From the NCBI RefSeq assembly GCF_030734285.1, contig NZ_CP132294.1, positions 3,224,001-3,288,000 on the forward strand: a stretch of DNA of 64,000 nucleotides. The letters are read 5' to 3'. The translations under genes and the position numbers were made by a program. The DNA comes from Natronococcus sp. AD-5 (lineage in GTDB: Archaea > Halobacteriota > Halobacteria > Halobacteriales > Natrialbaceae). Numbering within the stretch: the first letter of the stretch is position 1; every line of letters begins with the position of its first letter. Positions 43,532-52,065 of this stretch are shown here, piece by piece. Below the pieces are notes generated by a model. It worked only from the letters and a program-made list of their open reading frames with translations. It was not told where the DNA came from and ran no database searches.

Positions 43532-45148
43532 TCAGTTCATGTACCCGAGATCGGCGAGGCGATCCGTCACCTCGTCGTCGGCTCCCGGTCGAGCCTGCTC
43601 GTCGCTCTCTTCGTACTTCGGATAGGCGGTCGAGTCGACCGAATCGACGACCGGGATGACGCTTCCGTCCATCCGGTCGCTGTAGGGGACGCCGAACGAC
43701 GCCATGATCGTCGGCGCGACGTCGAAGAGGTGCGTCCGCTCGAGATCCGCGCCCTCGTCGATCCCCTCGCCCATCGCCGCGAACACGCCGTCGAGTTTGT
43801 GGTTCCAGGGTTCGGCCGGGCCGAAGTACTCGTCGCCGAGCTGCTCGGAGATGGCGTGATCGAAGTCCGTGGGGATCATGACGATGTCGACGGCCTCGTC
43901 GGCGTGGTCGCCGTGGAAGTACCGCTCTCGCGGCGCGACGGTCTCGAAGACCGGCTCGCCCTCCGGCGTTTCGACCCCCTCGAGTTCGCGGATGATCTCT
44001 TCGCGGAGTTCCTCGTACTCGTCCTGCGGCACGACGCCCCGGGGGTCGCGCCCCTCGAGGTTGATCCGGACGCCGAGTTCCGTCCGCGCGCGGACGTAGG
44101 CCTGCGAGCGCTCGAAGTCGACCTGTTCGTTCGCCGTTCGCGCGACGCCGCCCGGCGCGTACTTCAGCGCGACGCCCGCCAGGCCGACGCGCTCGAGGAT
44201 CATTCGGACGCGGTGGGCCGTGATTCCGCACCGGTCGGCGACGGTCGCCGCGGCGCGCTCGATCGTGCCGGGTTCCCAGGTGTCGCAATCCTCGCCCTCG
44301 CGAAGCTTGCGACGCATGGGCGTCCAGGACGGCATCCCCTTGCCGCCGGTCGTCGTCTCGAGGTAGCCGCGGTCGCGGAGGAACTCGTTGACGCGGAACT
44401 CGTAGCCGTCGTACTCCCCCATGCCGTGGTCGCTGACGACGAACACGTGGTTCGGATCGAACTCCTCGAGAATCGCCGCGATCTGTTCGTCGGTCGTCTC
44501 GTAGACCGTCTTGACCTTCTCCTCGTCGCCGAAGAACTCGTGGAAGACGGTGTCCGTCTTCTGGAACTGGACGAACCCGAAGTCCGGCTCGTACTCGTCG
44601 GCGAGATAGCGGAACGCGTCGCCGCGCATGCGGATCAGGCGCCGGTACTCCTCCATCTTCTCGGACGCCGGGATCGTGTCGTCGTCGCGGGAGTACGACG
44701 GGTACACCCGGTAGTCGCCGATCTCCTCGCGGACCTCCTCGAGGAGCCCTTCGGGGTGACAGCCCGGGTTTTCGGGCCCGATGAACCCGGGGAGCAACGC
44801 GCCGTCGAACTCCTCCGGCGGGTGCGTGATCGGCGCGTTGACGACGACGCTCGAGTAGCCGTGGCGATCCAGCAGCGACCAGACCGTGTGTTCGTCGACG
44901 TCGTCGCTGCTGGTTACGTGCCAGTCGTAGCCGTCGTAGCCGACGAAGCCGAACGCGCCGTGCTTTCCGGGATTGACGCCCGTGTAGAGCGACGGCCAGG
45001 CGCTCGGCGTCCACGGCGGAATCTGGGACTCGAGCGGCGCGCTGACGCCGTCCGAGCAGAGCCGGTGGATCGTCGGAATCTCCCCCTCGTCGAGATCGTC
45101 GAATACTGAGAGACTCCCCGCGTCGATGCCGATCAGAAGCGTGTTCAT
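43532..45148 (-). CDS. Type I phosphodiesterase/nucleotide pyrophosphatase-family enzyme
   Basis: A 538-residue protein of the alkaline-phosphatase superfamily. MNTLLIGIDAGSLSVFDDL begins with the first metal Asp, PPWTPSAWPSLYTGVNPGKHG carries the Ser/Thr nucleophile region, and FVVSDHGMGEYDGYEFRVNEFL holds the second metal cluster (Asp-His). Archaeal members cluster with glycan genes and hydrolyse or transfer phospho-groups on sugars or nucleotides. There is no signal peptide, so it may act in the cytoplasm, for example on nucleotide sugars. The ATG at 45148 is preferred over 45214. EPS-box 11 lies about 149 bp upstream. Confidence 0.86.
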   Translation of the reverse strand: MNTLLIGIDAGSLSVFDDLDEGEIPTIHRLCSDGVSAPLESQIPPWTPSAWPSLYTGVNPGKHGAFGFVGYDGYDWHVTSSDDVDEHTVWSLLDRHGYSSVVVNAPITHPPEEFDGALLPGFIGPENPGCHPEGLLEEVREEIGDYRVYPSYSRDDDTIPASEKMEEYRRLIRMRGDAFRYLADEYEPDFGFVQFQKTDTVFHEFFGDEEKVKTVYETTDEQIAAILEEFDPNHVFVVSDHGMGEYDGYEFRVNEFLRDRGYLETTTGGKGMPSWTPMRRKLREGEDCDTWEPGTIERAAATVADRCGITAHRVRMILERVGLAGVALKYAPGGVARTANEQVDFERSQAYVRARTELGVRINLEGRDPRGVVPQDEYEELREEIIRELEGVETPEGEPVFETVAPRERYFHGDHADEAVDIVMIPTDFDHAISEQLGDEYFGPAEPWNHKLDGVFAAMGEGIDEGADLERTHLFDVAPTIMASFGVPYSDRMDGSVIPVVDSVDSTAYPKYEESDEQARPGADDEVTDRLADLGYMN

Positions 45149-45296
45149 GCCGCTGGATCCTTCTCCGTTCGATACCGCACCGTTGTCCTGAGACGTTCGT
45201 GCCCTCCGTTCCATATTCTATCGTAATCGTGTTCGTTCAAAGTAGACGATGTCGCTCCAGACGGATCGTTTCGGTTCGAGAAGCGCACTCGGACCA

Positions 45297-45319
45297 CGTT
45301 ATTATCGCCCCGTTAAACG
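45297..45319 (-). promoter_or_regulatory. EPS-box 11: promoter of the phosphodiesterase-like gene
   Basis: In the coding direction CGTTTAACG, then GCGATAATAA as TATA element, then CG. The CGTT/AACG dyad is intact. It lies about 149 bp upstream of the preferred start and about 83 bp upstream of the alternative one. Confidence 0.5.
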
Positions 45320-45381
45320 GCACCTCACGCGCCGAAACGCGGTTTTTCCAGTCGAGAGGTCGACACGTTCCGACGGTTTGA

Positions 45382-47427
45382 TTAGTCGAACTTTTCGAGC
45401 AGTCGGTCGTAGAAATCTACCGCCGGCTCCGCTCGCTGCGACCGGCTCCGGCTCGACGCGGCGCTCTCCTCCCGCGATTCGTCGGCGAGTTTCTCGACGA
45501 TCAACTCCGGCGTCGACCGCGCCAGGTGATCCTTGACCGGCGATCGGTTCACCTCGAGTTCGCCGTCGACCAGCCCGACGGCTTCGATTCCGTCGATCGT
45601 CACGTCGAACCCGGCCATCTCGCGGATCTCGCCCGCGAGGTGGGAGACGAACACCGCGGTCGCGCCGTTCTCGTCGAGCGCTTCGAGGATCCCGGCGATG
45701 ATCTTCGCGCTGGCCCCGGGCTCGGTGATGCTCTCGAGTTCGTCGACCAGCACGAGCGACCCCTCCCCGCCCTGGGCCACCTCGGCGAACTCCCGGACGG
45801 TCGACTCGAAGGCGCCCGCATCGAGGGTTCCCTGGGTCTTGCCGTGATAGTGGAGGTCGTCGAACCGCTGGATGCGCGCGCTCTCGGCGGGGACGGGGAG
45901 GCCCATGTGGGCCAGCACGACCACGCTCGCCACGAGATCGAGCGTCGAGGTCTTCCCGCCGCTGTTGACCCCCGAGAGCAGGGCGACGCCCGAGACCTCG
46001 TAATCGACCGGGTCGACTCGCTCGAGCGGTTCGTCGAGCAGCGGGGAGCGTCCGCCCTCGATCGCGAAGCCGACGGGGTCCGACCGAGCGTTCGCGTCGA
46101 CGACCGTCGGCATCGTGCACGAAAAGTCGCGGGCGAAACGGGCGATGGCGAGTTCGCCGTCGAGTTCGAGCGCGTCCCGAACCAGCTCGCGAGCGGCCGC
46201 CCGCTGGTCGGCGAGGTCGGCCGCCAGTTCGCGCTTGAGCCGGCCTGCCCGTCGCTCCCTGGCCGTCGTCAGTTCGGTTCGCAGCCGACCGAGGGCGTCC
46301 TCGTCGCGCTCGACCGGAAACGTCGGCTCGTTGGTGAAGATCCGCCGGGCCAGTTCCGCCTCGCCGGAATCGAGCGAGAGCGCCTCGATCAGGTGCTCGC
46401 GGGCGGCCGCGACGGCCGCCGCGTGTTCGTCTGCCAGTTCTCGAGAGAGCAGGGAGTCGACGCCGGCGCCGCGCTCGACCAGCGAGAGCAGGTCCGACCC
46501 CTCGATCGTGACGTCCTGCTCCCGGATCGCCTCCCGCAAGTGATCGTTCGCGACGCTCTCGGCCGTCCCCGCCGCCGCGTCGAGGTCGTCGACGGCCGTC
46601 GTCAGCCGGTCCAGTTCCTCGTCGCCGGCGACCGTGCCGTCCTCGGCGAGCCGCGAGAGCCCGTTCTCGAGGGTCTCGAGGTCGCAGGCCGGTTCGATGT
46701 CCGCCGCGCGGTGAACCTCGACGGCCGCCCGCAAGCGGTCCCGGTTACGCGCGAAAAACGCCAGCGATCGCTCGGGGACGACGTCCGCGGGGTTCTCGAG
46801 GGCGTCGGGCTCGACCCGGACGTCGCCCTCGACGGCGACCCCCGCGAAGGATTCGTCGAGCGCGATCACCGTCGCGTAGCCGCGAGCGAGCTCCGCGAGC
46901 CCCTGCGCGTCCTCGACGACCTCGACGGGAAGCTCCGGAATCGCCTCCCGCGCCTCGGCGTAGCGCTCCGCGTCCGTCGTCGCCAGACAGCGCTCGCGAA
47001 CCCTGACGTCGCCGGGCCGCCGGAGCGGTTCGACGCCCTCGAGCGCCTCGAGGACCGCAGGGTCGGGCTCCCGTTCGATCGCCTCGCTCGCGAACGCCTG
47101 CACCTCCTCGATGCGCGAGCGCCGGGCGCTCGGGTACAGCGTCTCGAGGCGCTGGGCCGCGTGGTCGGTGACGGTGCGTTCTTTGAGCAGTCCGAGCGCG
47201 CTCCGGTAGACCTCGCGGGCGCGGTCGGTCGCGAGAAAGTCGCCGGAATCGTCGTGTTCGCGCCGGATCGCCCCGCGTGCGATACGGGCGGCCCGTCCCT
47301 GCGAGATGCCGGGCGCCGCCGCGATCGCGGCGACGTCGCCCGTCCGCAGCGCTCGCTCGGGGTCGTCGAGGGCCGACAGCGACCGGGCGGTCTTCTCGCC
47401 CACGCCCGGAATCGACTCGAGGTCCAT
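45382..47427 (-). CDS. MutS-like ATPase with N-terminal helix-hairpin-helix
   Basis: A 681-residue protein. The first 50 residues are a helix-hairpin-helix ([30 protein letters not shown]). A long helical core follows (about 60-430), then the MutS ATPase: LLSGVNSGGKTSTLDLVASVV (Walker A), LVLVDELESITEPGASAKI (Walker B and signature) and AVFVSHLAGEI. It has no N-terminal mismatch-binding domain of MutS1 and no Smr nuclease domain of MutS2, so it belongs to the archaeal MutS2/MutS5-like group. The role in recombination or repair is not settled. The ATG at 47427 starts directly at the HhH; the frame upstream is antisense to the next gene. Confidence 0.87.
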   Translation of the reverse strand: MDLESIPGVGEKTARSLSALDDPERALRTGDVAAIAAAPGISQGRAARIARGAIRREHDDSGDFLATDRAREVYRSALGLLKERTVTDHAAQRLETLYPSARRSRIEEVQAFASEAIEREPDPAVLEALEGVEPLRRPGDVRVRERCLATTDAERYAEAREAIPELPVEVVEDAQGLAELARGYATVIALDESFAGVAVEGDVRVEPDALENPADVVPERSLAFFARNRDRLRAAVEVHRAADIEPACDLETLENGLSRLAEDGTVAGDEELDRLTTAVDDLDAAAGTAESVANDHLREAIREQDVTIEGSDLLSLVERGAGVDSLLSRELADEHAAAVAAAREHLIEALSLDSGEAELARRIFTNEPTFPVERDEDALGRLRTELTTARERRAGRLKRELAADLADQRAAARELVRDALELDGELAIARFARDFSCTMPTVVDANARSDPVGFAIEGGRSPLLDEPLERVDPVDYEVSGVALLSGVNSGGKTSTLDLVASVVVLAHMGLPVPAESARIQRFDDLHYHGKTQGTLDAGAFESTVREFAEVAQGGEGSLVLVDELESITEPGASAKIIAGILEALDENGATAVFVSHLAGEIREMAGFDVTIDGIEAVGLVDGELEVNRSPVKDHLARSTPELIVEKLADESREESAASSRSRSQRAEPAVDFYDRLLEKFD

Positions 47428-47505
47428 CGTTCTCGAGCGACGTATCAAAGCGGAGTGAGAAAAAGCTCCCGTCCGCTTTTCCCCGTCGGAATGGTACCAC
47501 CGCAC

Positions 47506-49068
47506 ATGCCGACCGACGCGCGCGCGTACCACGAGCGGACGAAACACTCCCCCCGAAGCGTCCGCGAGGGCGGGCACGGACTCGACTTCGACAACAAGCC
47601 GACGCCGTACAAGGAGTACGAGAACCTGCCGGCGAGGGTGCTCGCCGAGCGGATTAGGCCGCCGCAGCAGCCGGCGCTGGCGGCGATCGCCGAATCGACG
47701 CCCGACGGCGATCGATCCCGGGCGCCGGATCTCGAGGCGCTCACGTCCCTCGCGTACCACGCGGCCGGCATTACGAAGGAGATCGGCCGGCGCGGGCGCA
47801 GCCTGCTGTTCCGGGCCGCCGCGACGACCGGGGCGCTGTACCACGTCGACCTCTACGTCGTCTGCGGCGACCTCGAGGGAGCGAACGAGGGCGGTTCGAG
47901 CGAGGAGGGCCCCGCGCTCGAGGCCGGCGTCTACCACTTCGATCCGCGGACGCTGTCGCTGGACGTGCTGCGCGAAGGCGACTATCGGGGTGTACTCGCA
48001 GCCGCCAGCGAGCACGACGGCGTACGGGAGGCCCCGGTGACGTTCGTCGCGACCTCGACCTGGTGGCGCAACGCCTGGAAGTACGGCGATCGAACGTTCC
48101 GCCACGCGTTCTGGGACTCGGGGACGACGCTCGCGAACCTCCTCGCCGTCGCGCACGCGCTGGATTACCGAGCGGAGGTCGTCACCGGCTTCGCGGATCG
48201 GCCCGTCGTCGATCTGCTGGGGCTCGATCCCCGGCTGGAAGCGCCGCTCGAACTCGCGCCGATCGGCGCCGGTCGGTCCGCACCCGCGTTCGATCCCGCC
48301 GACCTCGAGCCGATCGATCCCGCGACCGCGCCGCTCTCGCCGACCGAGAAGGAGTTCCCGCTGATCCGCGAGGCCCGGGAAGCCGGAACGCTCGAGGACG
48401 GCGCCGCCGCGTCGTGGCGGTCCGACAAGCCGTCGGGTCCCGTCGGGACGCGCGACCCCGGCGACGGCGAGCGCGTCGCGCTCGAGCCGGTCGATCCCGG
48501 GACGGCCTCGAGTCGCCTGCTGCACGAGACGATCCGCCGGCGAGGCTCCTGTCGCGAGTACGAGCGCGAAGCGATCAGTTTCCGGAAGCTGTCGACCGTG
48601 CTCGACCGGGCCGTGCGCGGCGCCCCGATCGACATTCGAGACGAGGACGACCCGCCGCTCTCGTTCGTCGACGCCTACCTGCTCGTCAACGGCGTCGAGG
48701 GGCTCGAGTCCGGCAGCTACCACTACCGTCCGGCCGCGGGCGAACTCGAGCGGCTCCGGTCCGGCGAGTTCCGTCGGGAGGCGGGTCACCTCGCGCTAGA
48801 CCAGCGGCTGGGAGCGGACGCCGCCGTCTGTCTGTACCTCCTGACCGATCTCGAGGCCGTCGTCGACGCGCTCGGCGACCGGGGCTACCGGGTGGCCCAG
48901 CTCGAGGCGGCGCTCGCCGCGGGCCGCTGTTATCTCGGAACGTACGCCCACCGCGACCTGGGCGGCACCGGACTGACGTTCTACGACGACGTCGTCGCCG
49001 ACTTCTTCGCGCCGCGCGCCGCCGGACAGACCCCAATGTTTCTGTACACGATGGGACGACCCGCCTGA
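47506..49068 (+). CDS. SagB/ThcOx-like nitroreductase with two domains
   Basis: A 520-residue protein with two nitroreductase-fold halves. The N-terminal half has the family opening YHERTKHSPRSVREGG and FRAAATTGALYHVDLYVV; the C-terminal half has RRRGSCREYEREAISFRKLSTVL and AQLEAALAAGRCYLGTYA. SagB/ThcOx enzymes use FMN to oxidise azolines in modified peptides, but many stand-alone archaeal relatives have no known peptide partner. No YcaO gene or precursor peptide is visible here. The gene is divergent from the MutS-like gene with about 80 bp between starts. The ATG at 47506 (MPTDARAYHE) is preferred over one five codons upstream. Confidence 0.82.
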   Translation: MPTDARAYHERTKHSPRSVREGGHGLDFDNKPTPYKEYENLPARVLAERIRPPQQPALAAIAESTPDGDRSRAPDLEALTSLAYHAAGITKEIGRRGRSLLFRAAATTGALYHVDLYVVCGDLEGANEGGSSEEGPALEAGVYHFDPRTLSLDVLREGDYRGVLAAASEHDGVREAPVTFVATSTWWRNAWKYGDRTFRHAFWDSGTTLANLLAVAHALDYRAEVVTGFADRPVVDLLGLDPRLEAPLELAPIGAGRSAPAFDPADLEPIDPATAPLSPTEKEFPLIREAREAGTLEDGAAASWRSDKPSGPVGTRDPGDGERVALEPVDPGTASSRLLHETIRRRGSCREYEREAISFRKLSTVLDRAVRGAPIDIRDEDDPPLSFVDAYLLVNGVEGLESGSYHYRPAAGELERLRSGEFRREAGHLALDQRLGADAAVCLYLLTDLEAVVDALGDRGYRVAQLEAALAAGRCYLGTYAHRDLGGTGLTFYDDVVADFFAPRAAGQTPMFLYTMGRPA

Positions 49069-49218
49069 AAAGCGAGCGTCAGTCGGCCCGATTGCGCGGA
49101 TCCGCGCCTTTTCCGTATCGGACGACCGCGATCCGTCGTTCACTCAGTTAATCAAAACTCAGATCCGCGTGAAAACCGTGGGGACTGAACAATAGTCGCG
49201 CCCAATTCGCGCTCGAGA

Positions 49219-49524
49219 ATGTCACAAATAGACGATCTGTTATTCGAAGCGTTGGCGAACGAACAGCGGCGACGGATAATGTTCTCCCTGGTGGAGCGTC
49301 CCGAACCGGTCAATCTCGATTCTCCCCCGGACACCCTCAGCGAGGGCGAGACGAGGAGCATCGAGCGACAACACGTCCATCTCCCCAAGTTAGCGGACTG
49401 CGGGTTTATCGAGCGGAGTCCGAACGGGGACGCCGTCGAAAGGGGAGCCCGTTTCGAAGAGATCAGGCCGCTTCTGGAACTCCTAACCGATTATCGAGAA
49501 CGATTCCCTGCTACTCAGGTATAA
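49219..49524 (+). CDS. Small winged-helix protein (DUF7344-like)
   Basis: A 101-residue soluble protein: MSQIDDLLFEALANEQRRRI opens a winged helix, RSIERQHVHLPKLADCGFIERSPNGDAV forms the recognition helix and wing. It matches the haloarchaeal wHTH style of the membrane-tethered gene at 27797 but lacks membrane helices. The next gene, a response regulator, starts 43 bp downstream on the same strand, so the two may be cotranscribed. The target is unknown. Confidence 0.82.
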   Translation: MSQIDDLLFEALANEQRRRIMFSLVERPEPVNLDSPPDTLSEGETRSIERQHVHLPKLADCGFIERSPNGDAVERGARFEEIRPLLELLTDYRERFPATQV

Positions 49525-49566
49525 CAGAGATGGACAGTCAAAAATCGCACCTCCTATCGAACTCCT

Positions 49567-50049
49567 ATGTCTAGTGGGTCCTCTCGACGATACTCTACCA
49601 AACCGGTCGATATCCTCCTCGTCGAAGACAACCCCGGTGACGTCCGCCTCGTACGAGAGGCGTTCGCGATGACGGAGACGAGCAGTAAAACGGTACTACA
49701 CGTCGTCAACAGCGGAGACGACGCCGTGAAGTTCTTGAGACAGGTAGCCGAGTACGCGACGGTTCCGTTTCCCGATCTCGTCCTCATGGATTTGAATTTG
49801 CCCGGGCGAGACGGCTGCGACGTTCTCGAAACGATCAGAGACGACCCGCAGCTTCGGCAGCTGCCGGTGATTATGGTTACGGGGTCCGGCGCCAGAGAAG
49901 ACGTCGTGAGGTGTTACAACGCTCGTGCCAATGCTTATTTGACGAAACCGACGGATTCGGACGAGTTCGCCTCGATCGTCGAAGCGGTCGAGCGGTTCTG
50001 GCTCGAACAGGTACGGCTCCCCGATCATCGCTCCGACGGTCCACCGTAA
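49567..50049 (+). CDS. Rcp1-like single-domain response regulator
   Basis: A 160-residue receiver-only protein. VDILLVEDNPGDVRLVREAF has the acidic pair, LVLMDLNLPGRDG the phosphoacceptor Asp, VIMVTGSG the switch Thr, and NAYLTKPTDSDEF the Lys. The extended C-terminal helix (VERFWLEQVRLP) is typical of Rcp1/CheY-like proteins that pair with haloarchaeal PAS/GAF histidine kinases. No kinase gene is adjacent. It likely works with a kinase encoded elsewhere, possibly the one at 56030, whose own response regulator is broken. Confidence 0.92.
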   Translation: MSSGSSRRYSTKPVDILLVEDNPGDVRLVREAFAMTETSSKTVLHVVNSGDDAVKFLRQVAEYATVPFPDLVLMDLNLPGRDGCDVLETIRDDPQLRQLPVIMVTGSGAREDVVRCYNARANAYLTKPTDSDEFASIVEAVERFWLEQVRLPDHRSDGPP

Positions 50050-50383
50050 ATAAGACATAGAGTCAATTTTCTGACTTCTCCCGCTGTCAGGAGAAACCGA
50101 GCCGCGTAACCGAAAGAACGGACCGTCCCGTAATAATCGGCGAGCCCCGCCGTGGTTGGGCCATAACGGGACTCGCCACTACTCCGTTCAAGCCGTATCT
50201 ACAAGTAGCTTGTGTGATTATTTGGGTGAAAGAGGGTTTTCTTGTGTAATTATTCGGGTGAAAGAGGGGTTTCGGATCCCGCGCTGATGAAAATGTCGGC
50301 AACGTGAATAAACGTAACATAAATTCTTTTCCATCCGCGCGCCGTAGACTGCGTGTTCGAATATCCGAATTCGTGGTTGGGCC
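50050..50383. other. Repeat-bearing region upstream of the TrmB-family gene
   Basis: About 330 bases without a gene. It contains two imperfect 32-bp direct repeats (50209-50272) and a 14-bp direct repeat (CGTGGTTGGGCCAT) at 50151-50164 and 50372-50385. An AT-rich stretch (GTGAATAAACGTAACATAAATTC) near 50304-50326 is the likely promoter zone. Confidence 0.55.
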
Positions 50384-50385
50384 AT
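50151..50385. repeat. 14-bp direct repeat at both ends of the TrmB upstream region
   Basis: CGTGGTTGGGCCAT occurs at 50151-50164 and again at 50372-50385, the second copy including the first two bases of the TrmB start codon at 50384. Either the upstream region arose by a local duplication or the sequence is a binding site. Confidence 0.6.
50209..50272. repeat. Two adjacent 32-bp direct repeats
   Basis: Copies at 50209-50240 and 50241-50272 differ at only a few positions (CTTGTGTGATTATTTGGGTG and CTTGTGTAATTATTCGGGTG, each followed by AAAGAGGG). Tandem copies upstream of a regulator gene suggest operator sites or an insertion relic. Confidence 0.7.
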
Positions 50386-51187
50386 GACACAGAACGAGAC
50401 AACGGAGGCGATTAGCCTGTTACAGGACCTCGGGCTACAGGAGTACGAAGCGCGCTGCTTTATAGCGTTGAACCAACTCCCCAGCGGAACGGCAAAAGAG
50501 ATCCACGAGATCTCCGAGGTTCCGCGGACGAGAGTGTACGACGCGATTCGCGTCCTCGAGTCGCAGGGACTGGTCGAAGTACGGCACTCGAGCCCGCAAG
50601 TCTACCGCGCCGTCGAGATCGCGGAAGCGACGCAGATCCTGCGCCAGCGGTACAACGACCGCATCGACACGCTCGAGACGTATCTCGAGAACACGGAGGT
50701 TCAGGAGGCCGAGAACGACGAGCGCGTCCAGGAGATCTGGTCGCTGACCGGCCACGACGCGATCCAGTCGCGAACGCTCGACCTCATCGACGGCGCGGAA
50801 TCCGAGATCGCACTCCTCGTCGTCGACGAGGACGTCCTGTCCGAGACGCTGTTCGATACCGTACACGAGGCGGCAGAGCGAGAGCTCTCGATTATTCTCG
50901 GCGGACAGACGAGAGCGATCGCGGAAGACCTCGGAACGGACCTGCCCGAGATTCGGGTGTTCGAAACCGGTCTCGAGTGGCTCACCGGCGCCAGAAGCGA
51001 CGAGGAAGTCGCGATCAGTCGAATCCTCCTCGTCGACCGCGAGACGCTCTTGATCGGGTCGTACTATCCGGAGGACGGCGGGAAAGAACAGGCGATCTTC
51101 GCCAAAGGCCTCCAGAACGGCGTCGTGGTACTGCTCCGCCGGTTACTGACCGAGGGGCTACCCGCCGTGAAAGACCCGGCGGATTGA
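50384..51187 (+). CDS. TrmB family transcriptional regulator
   Basis: A 267-residue regulator. The N-terminal winged helix is clear: AISLLQDLGLQEYEARCFIALNQLPSGTAKEIHEISEVPRTRVYDAIRVLESQGLVEV, the TrmB signature. A coiled linker (DTLETYLENTEVQEAENDE) and a sensor half of about 140 residues follow (EIALLVVDEDVLSETLFD, ELSIILGGQTRAIAED). TrmB proteins sense sugars or other small ligands. The sensor here lacks an obvious maltose-type ligand motif. The start codon overlaps a 14-bp repeat. It stands alone. Confidence 0.92.
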   Translation: MTQNETTEAISLLQDLGLQEYEARCFIALNQLPSGTAKEIHEISEVPRTRVYDAIRVLESQGLVEVRHSSPQVYRAVEIAEATQILRQRYNDRIDTLETYLENTEVQEAENDERVQEIWSLTGHDAIQSRTLDLIDGAESEIALLVVDEDVLSETLFDTVHEAAERELSIILGGQTRAIAEDLGTDLPEIRVFETGLEWLTGARSDEEVAISRILLVDRETLLIGSYYPEDGGKEQAIFAKGLQNGVVVLLRRLLTEGLPAVKDPAD

Positions 51188-51351
51188 TCCGAAGACCGTA
51201 GCGAGTTTCGCTTTTTCGTGTCGTTCGCCCGTTCGTCCGGACTCAGTACGACCGAGCGGTACCGCCGAAACCAGCCGTCGAACGTCCGATCGCTCGAGGG
51301 CTTGCGCGCTCCGGGTCGCTCGTTATTCCGCCGACGCACCACAAATCGGAT

Positions 51352-51576
51352 ATGGGACTCTCCAAACTCCTCGGATCGAAGGCGACGCGTTCGCTGACGG
51401 TCGTCTCGGTGCTCGCGGAAGCGAAGCGAGCGTTCGACCGCGGAAACACCGCTCGCGGGATCCTGATGCTCGGCGTCGCGGTACTGGCCTGGAAGTGGGT
51501 CGTCATCGGCATGGCGGCACAGGGCCTCGTCAAACTGCTGCGAAAGGGCGGATCGACGGCCTCGAGGGCGGCGTAG
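51352..51576 (+). CDS. Small conserved membrane-associated protein
   Basis: A 74-residue protein: MGLSKLLGSKATRSLTVVSVL, an amphipathic middle (AEAKRAFDRGNTARG) and one hydrophobic helix ILMLGVAVLAWKWVVIGMAAQGL, then a basic tail. It seems a small haloarchaeal membrane protein of unknown function. It sits between TrmB and a minus-strand gene, with its own upstream region of about 160 bp. Confidence 0.6.
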   Translation: MGLSKLLGSKATRSLTVVSVLAEAKRAFDRGNTARGILMLGVAVLAWKWVVIGMAAQGLVKLLRKGGSTASRAA

Positions 51577-51592
51577 CCGGTCCGACGCGGCG

Positions 51593-51934
51593 CTAGTCGC
51601 CGAAGTCGGCGTCCTCGAAGTGTTCGTTCGCCAGCTCGTCGATGAGGTCTTCGACCTCCGACCGCAGGTCATCGTCGAGGTCCTCGACCGCGCCGACCCC
51701 GTGACCGCCGCTTTTCGCGGTCTGCAGGGCGTTCCTGTTCAACTCGCCGCTCGGCTCGACGACGGGGAGTTTCAGGTCGGTGAAGTTCTCCGGCGGGAAC
51801 CCCGACGCCGAGAGGACGAAGCGGTCGGCGACCTCGCTCAGATCGTCGGTGTCGAAGTCCTCGAGTTGCGGCTCGTCCCACTCGTCGGTCGTCGTGCCCG
51901 AGAACTCGGGGTCGTGCATCTCGTAGTCGGTCAT
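51593..51934 (-). CDS. Conserved acidic haloarchaeal protein of unknown function
   Basis: A 113-residue acidic protein. The centre LPVVEPSGELNRNALQTAKSGG and the C-terminal EVEDLIDELANEHFEDADFG are helix-rich. The N-R-N-A-L-x-x-A segment has a distant look of phage capsid-maturation or repeat proteins, but I would not assign it. The ATG at 51934 (MTDYEMHDPEF) is preferred. It converges with the small membrane gene at 51352. No function can be given. Confidence 0.6.
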   Translation of the reverse strand: MTDYEMHDPEFSGTTTDEWDEPQLEDFDTDDLSEVADRFVLSASGFPPENFTDLKLPVVEPSGELNRNALQTAKSGGHGVGAVEDLDDDLRSEVEDLIDELANEHFEDADFGD

Positions 51935-52065
51935 GGTCGAGTAAACGTCGGCTCGAAGGATCGTCGTCACCCTTGCGTGTTCAACGGGCCGAATCCGACG
52001 CGAGAGCCGACCGCTCGGTCGATCCATCGAAGGAGTTAGTTATCTGACCGTAGTACGATAGCGGT

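Noticed and set aside
45526-48789. Very long open frames (over 1100 codons) on both strands across the MutS-like and SagB-like genes
   Set aside because: They are artefacts of GC-rich codon usage: each is the real gene plus antisense read-through of its neighbour. The true genes start at 47427 and 47506.
51593-51934. Assignment as a phage capsid-maturation protein
   Set aside because: Only a short N-R-N-A-L-like segment hints at it, there are no other viral genes nearby and the composition is core-like.
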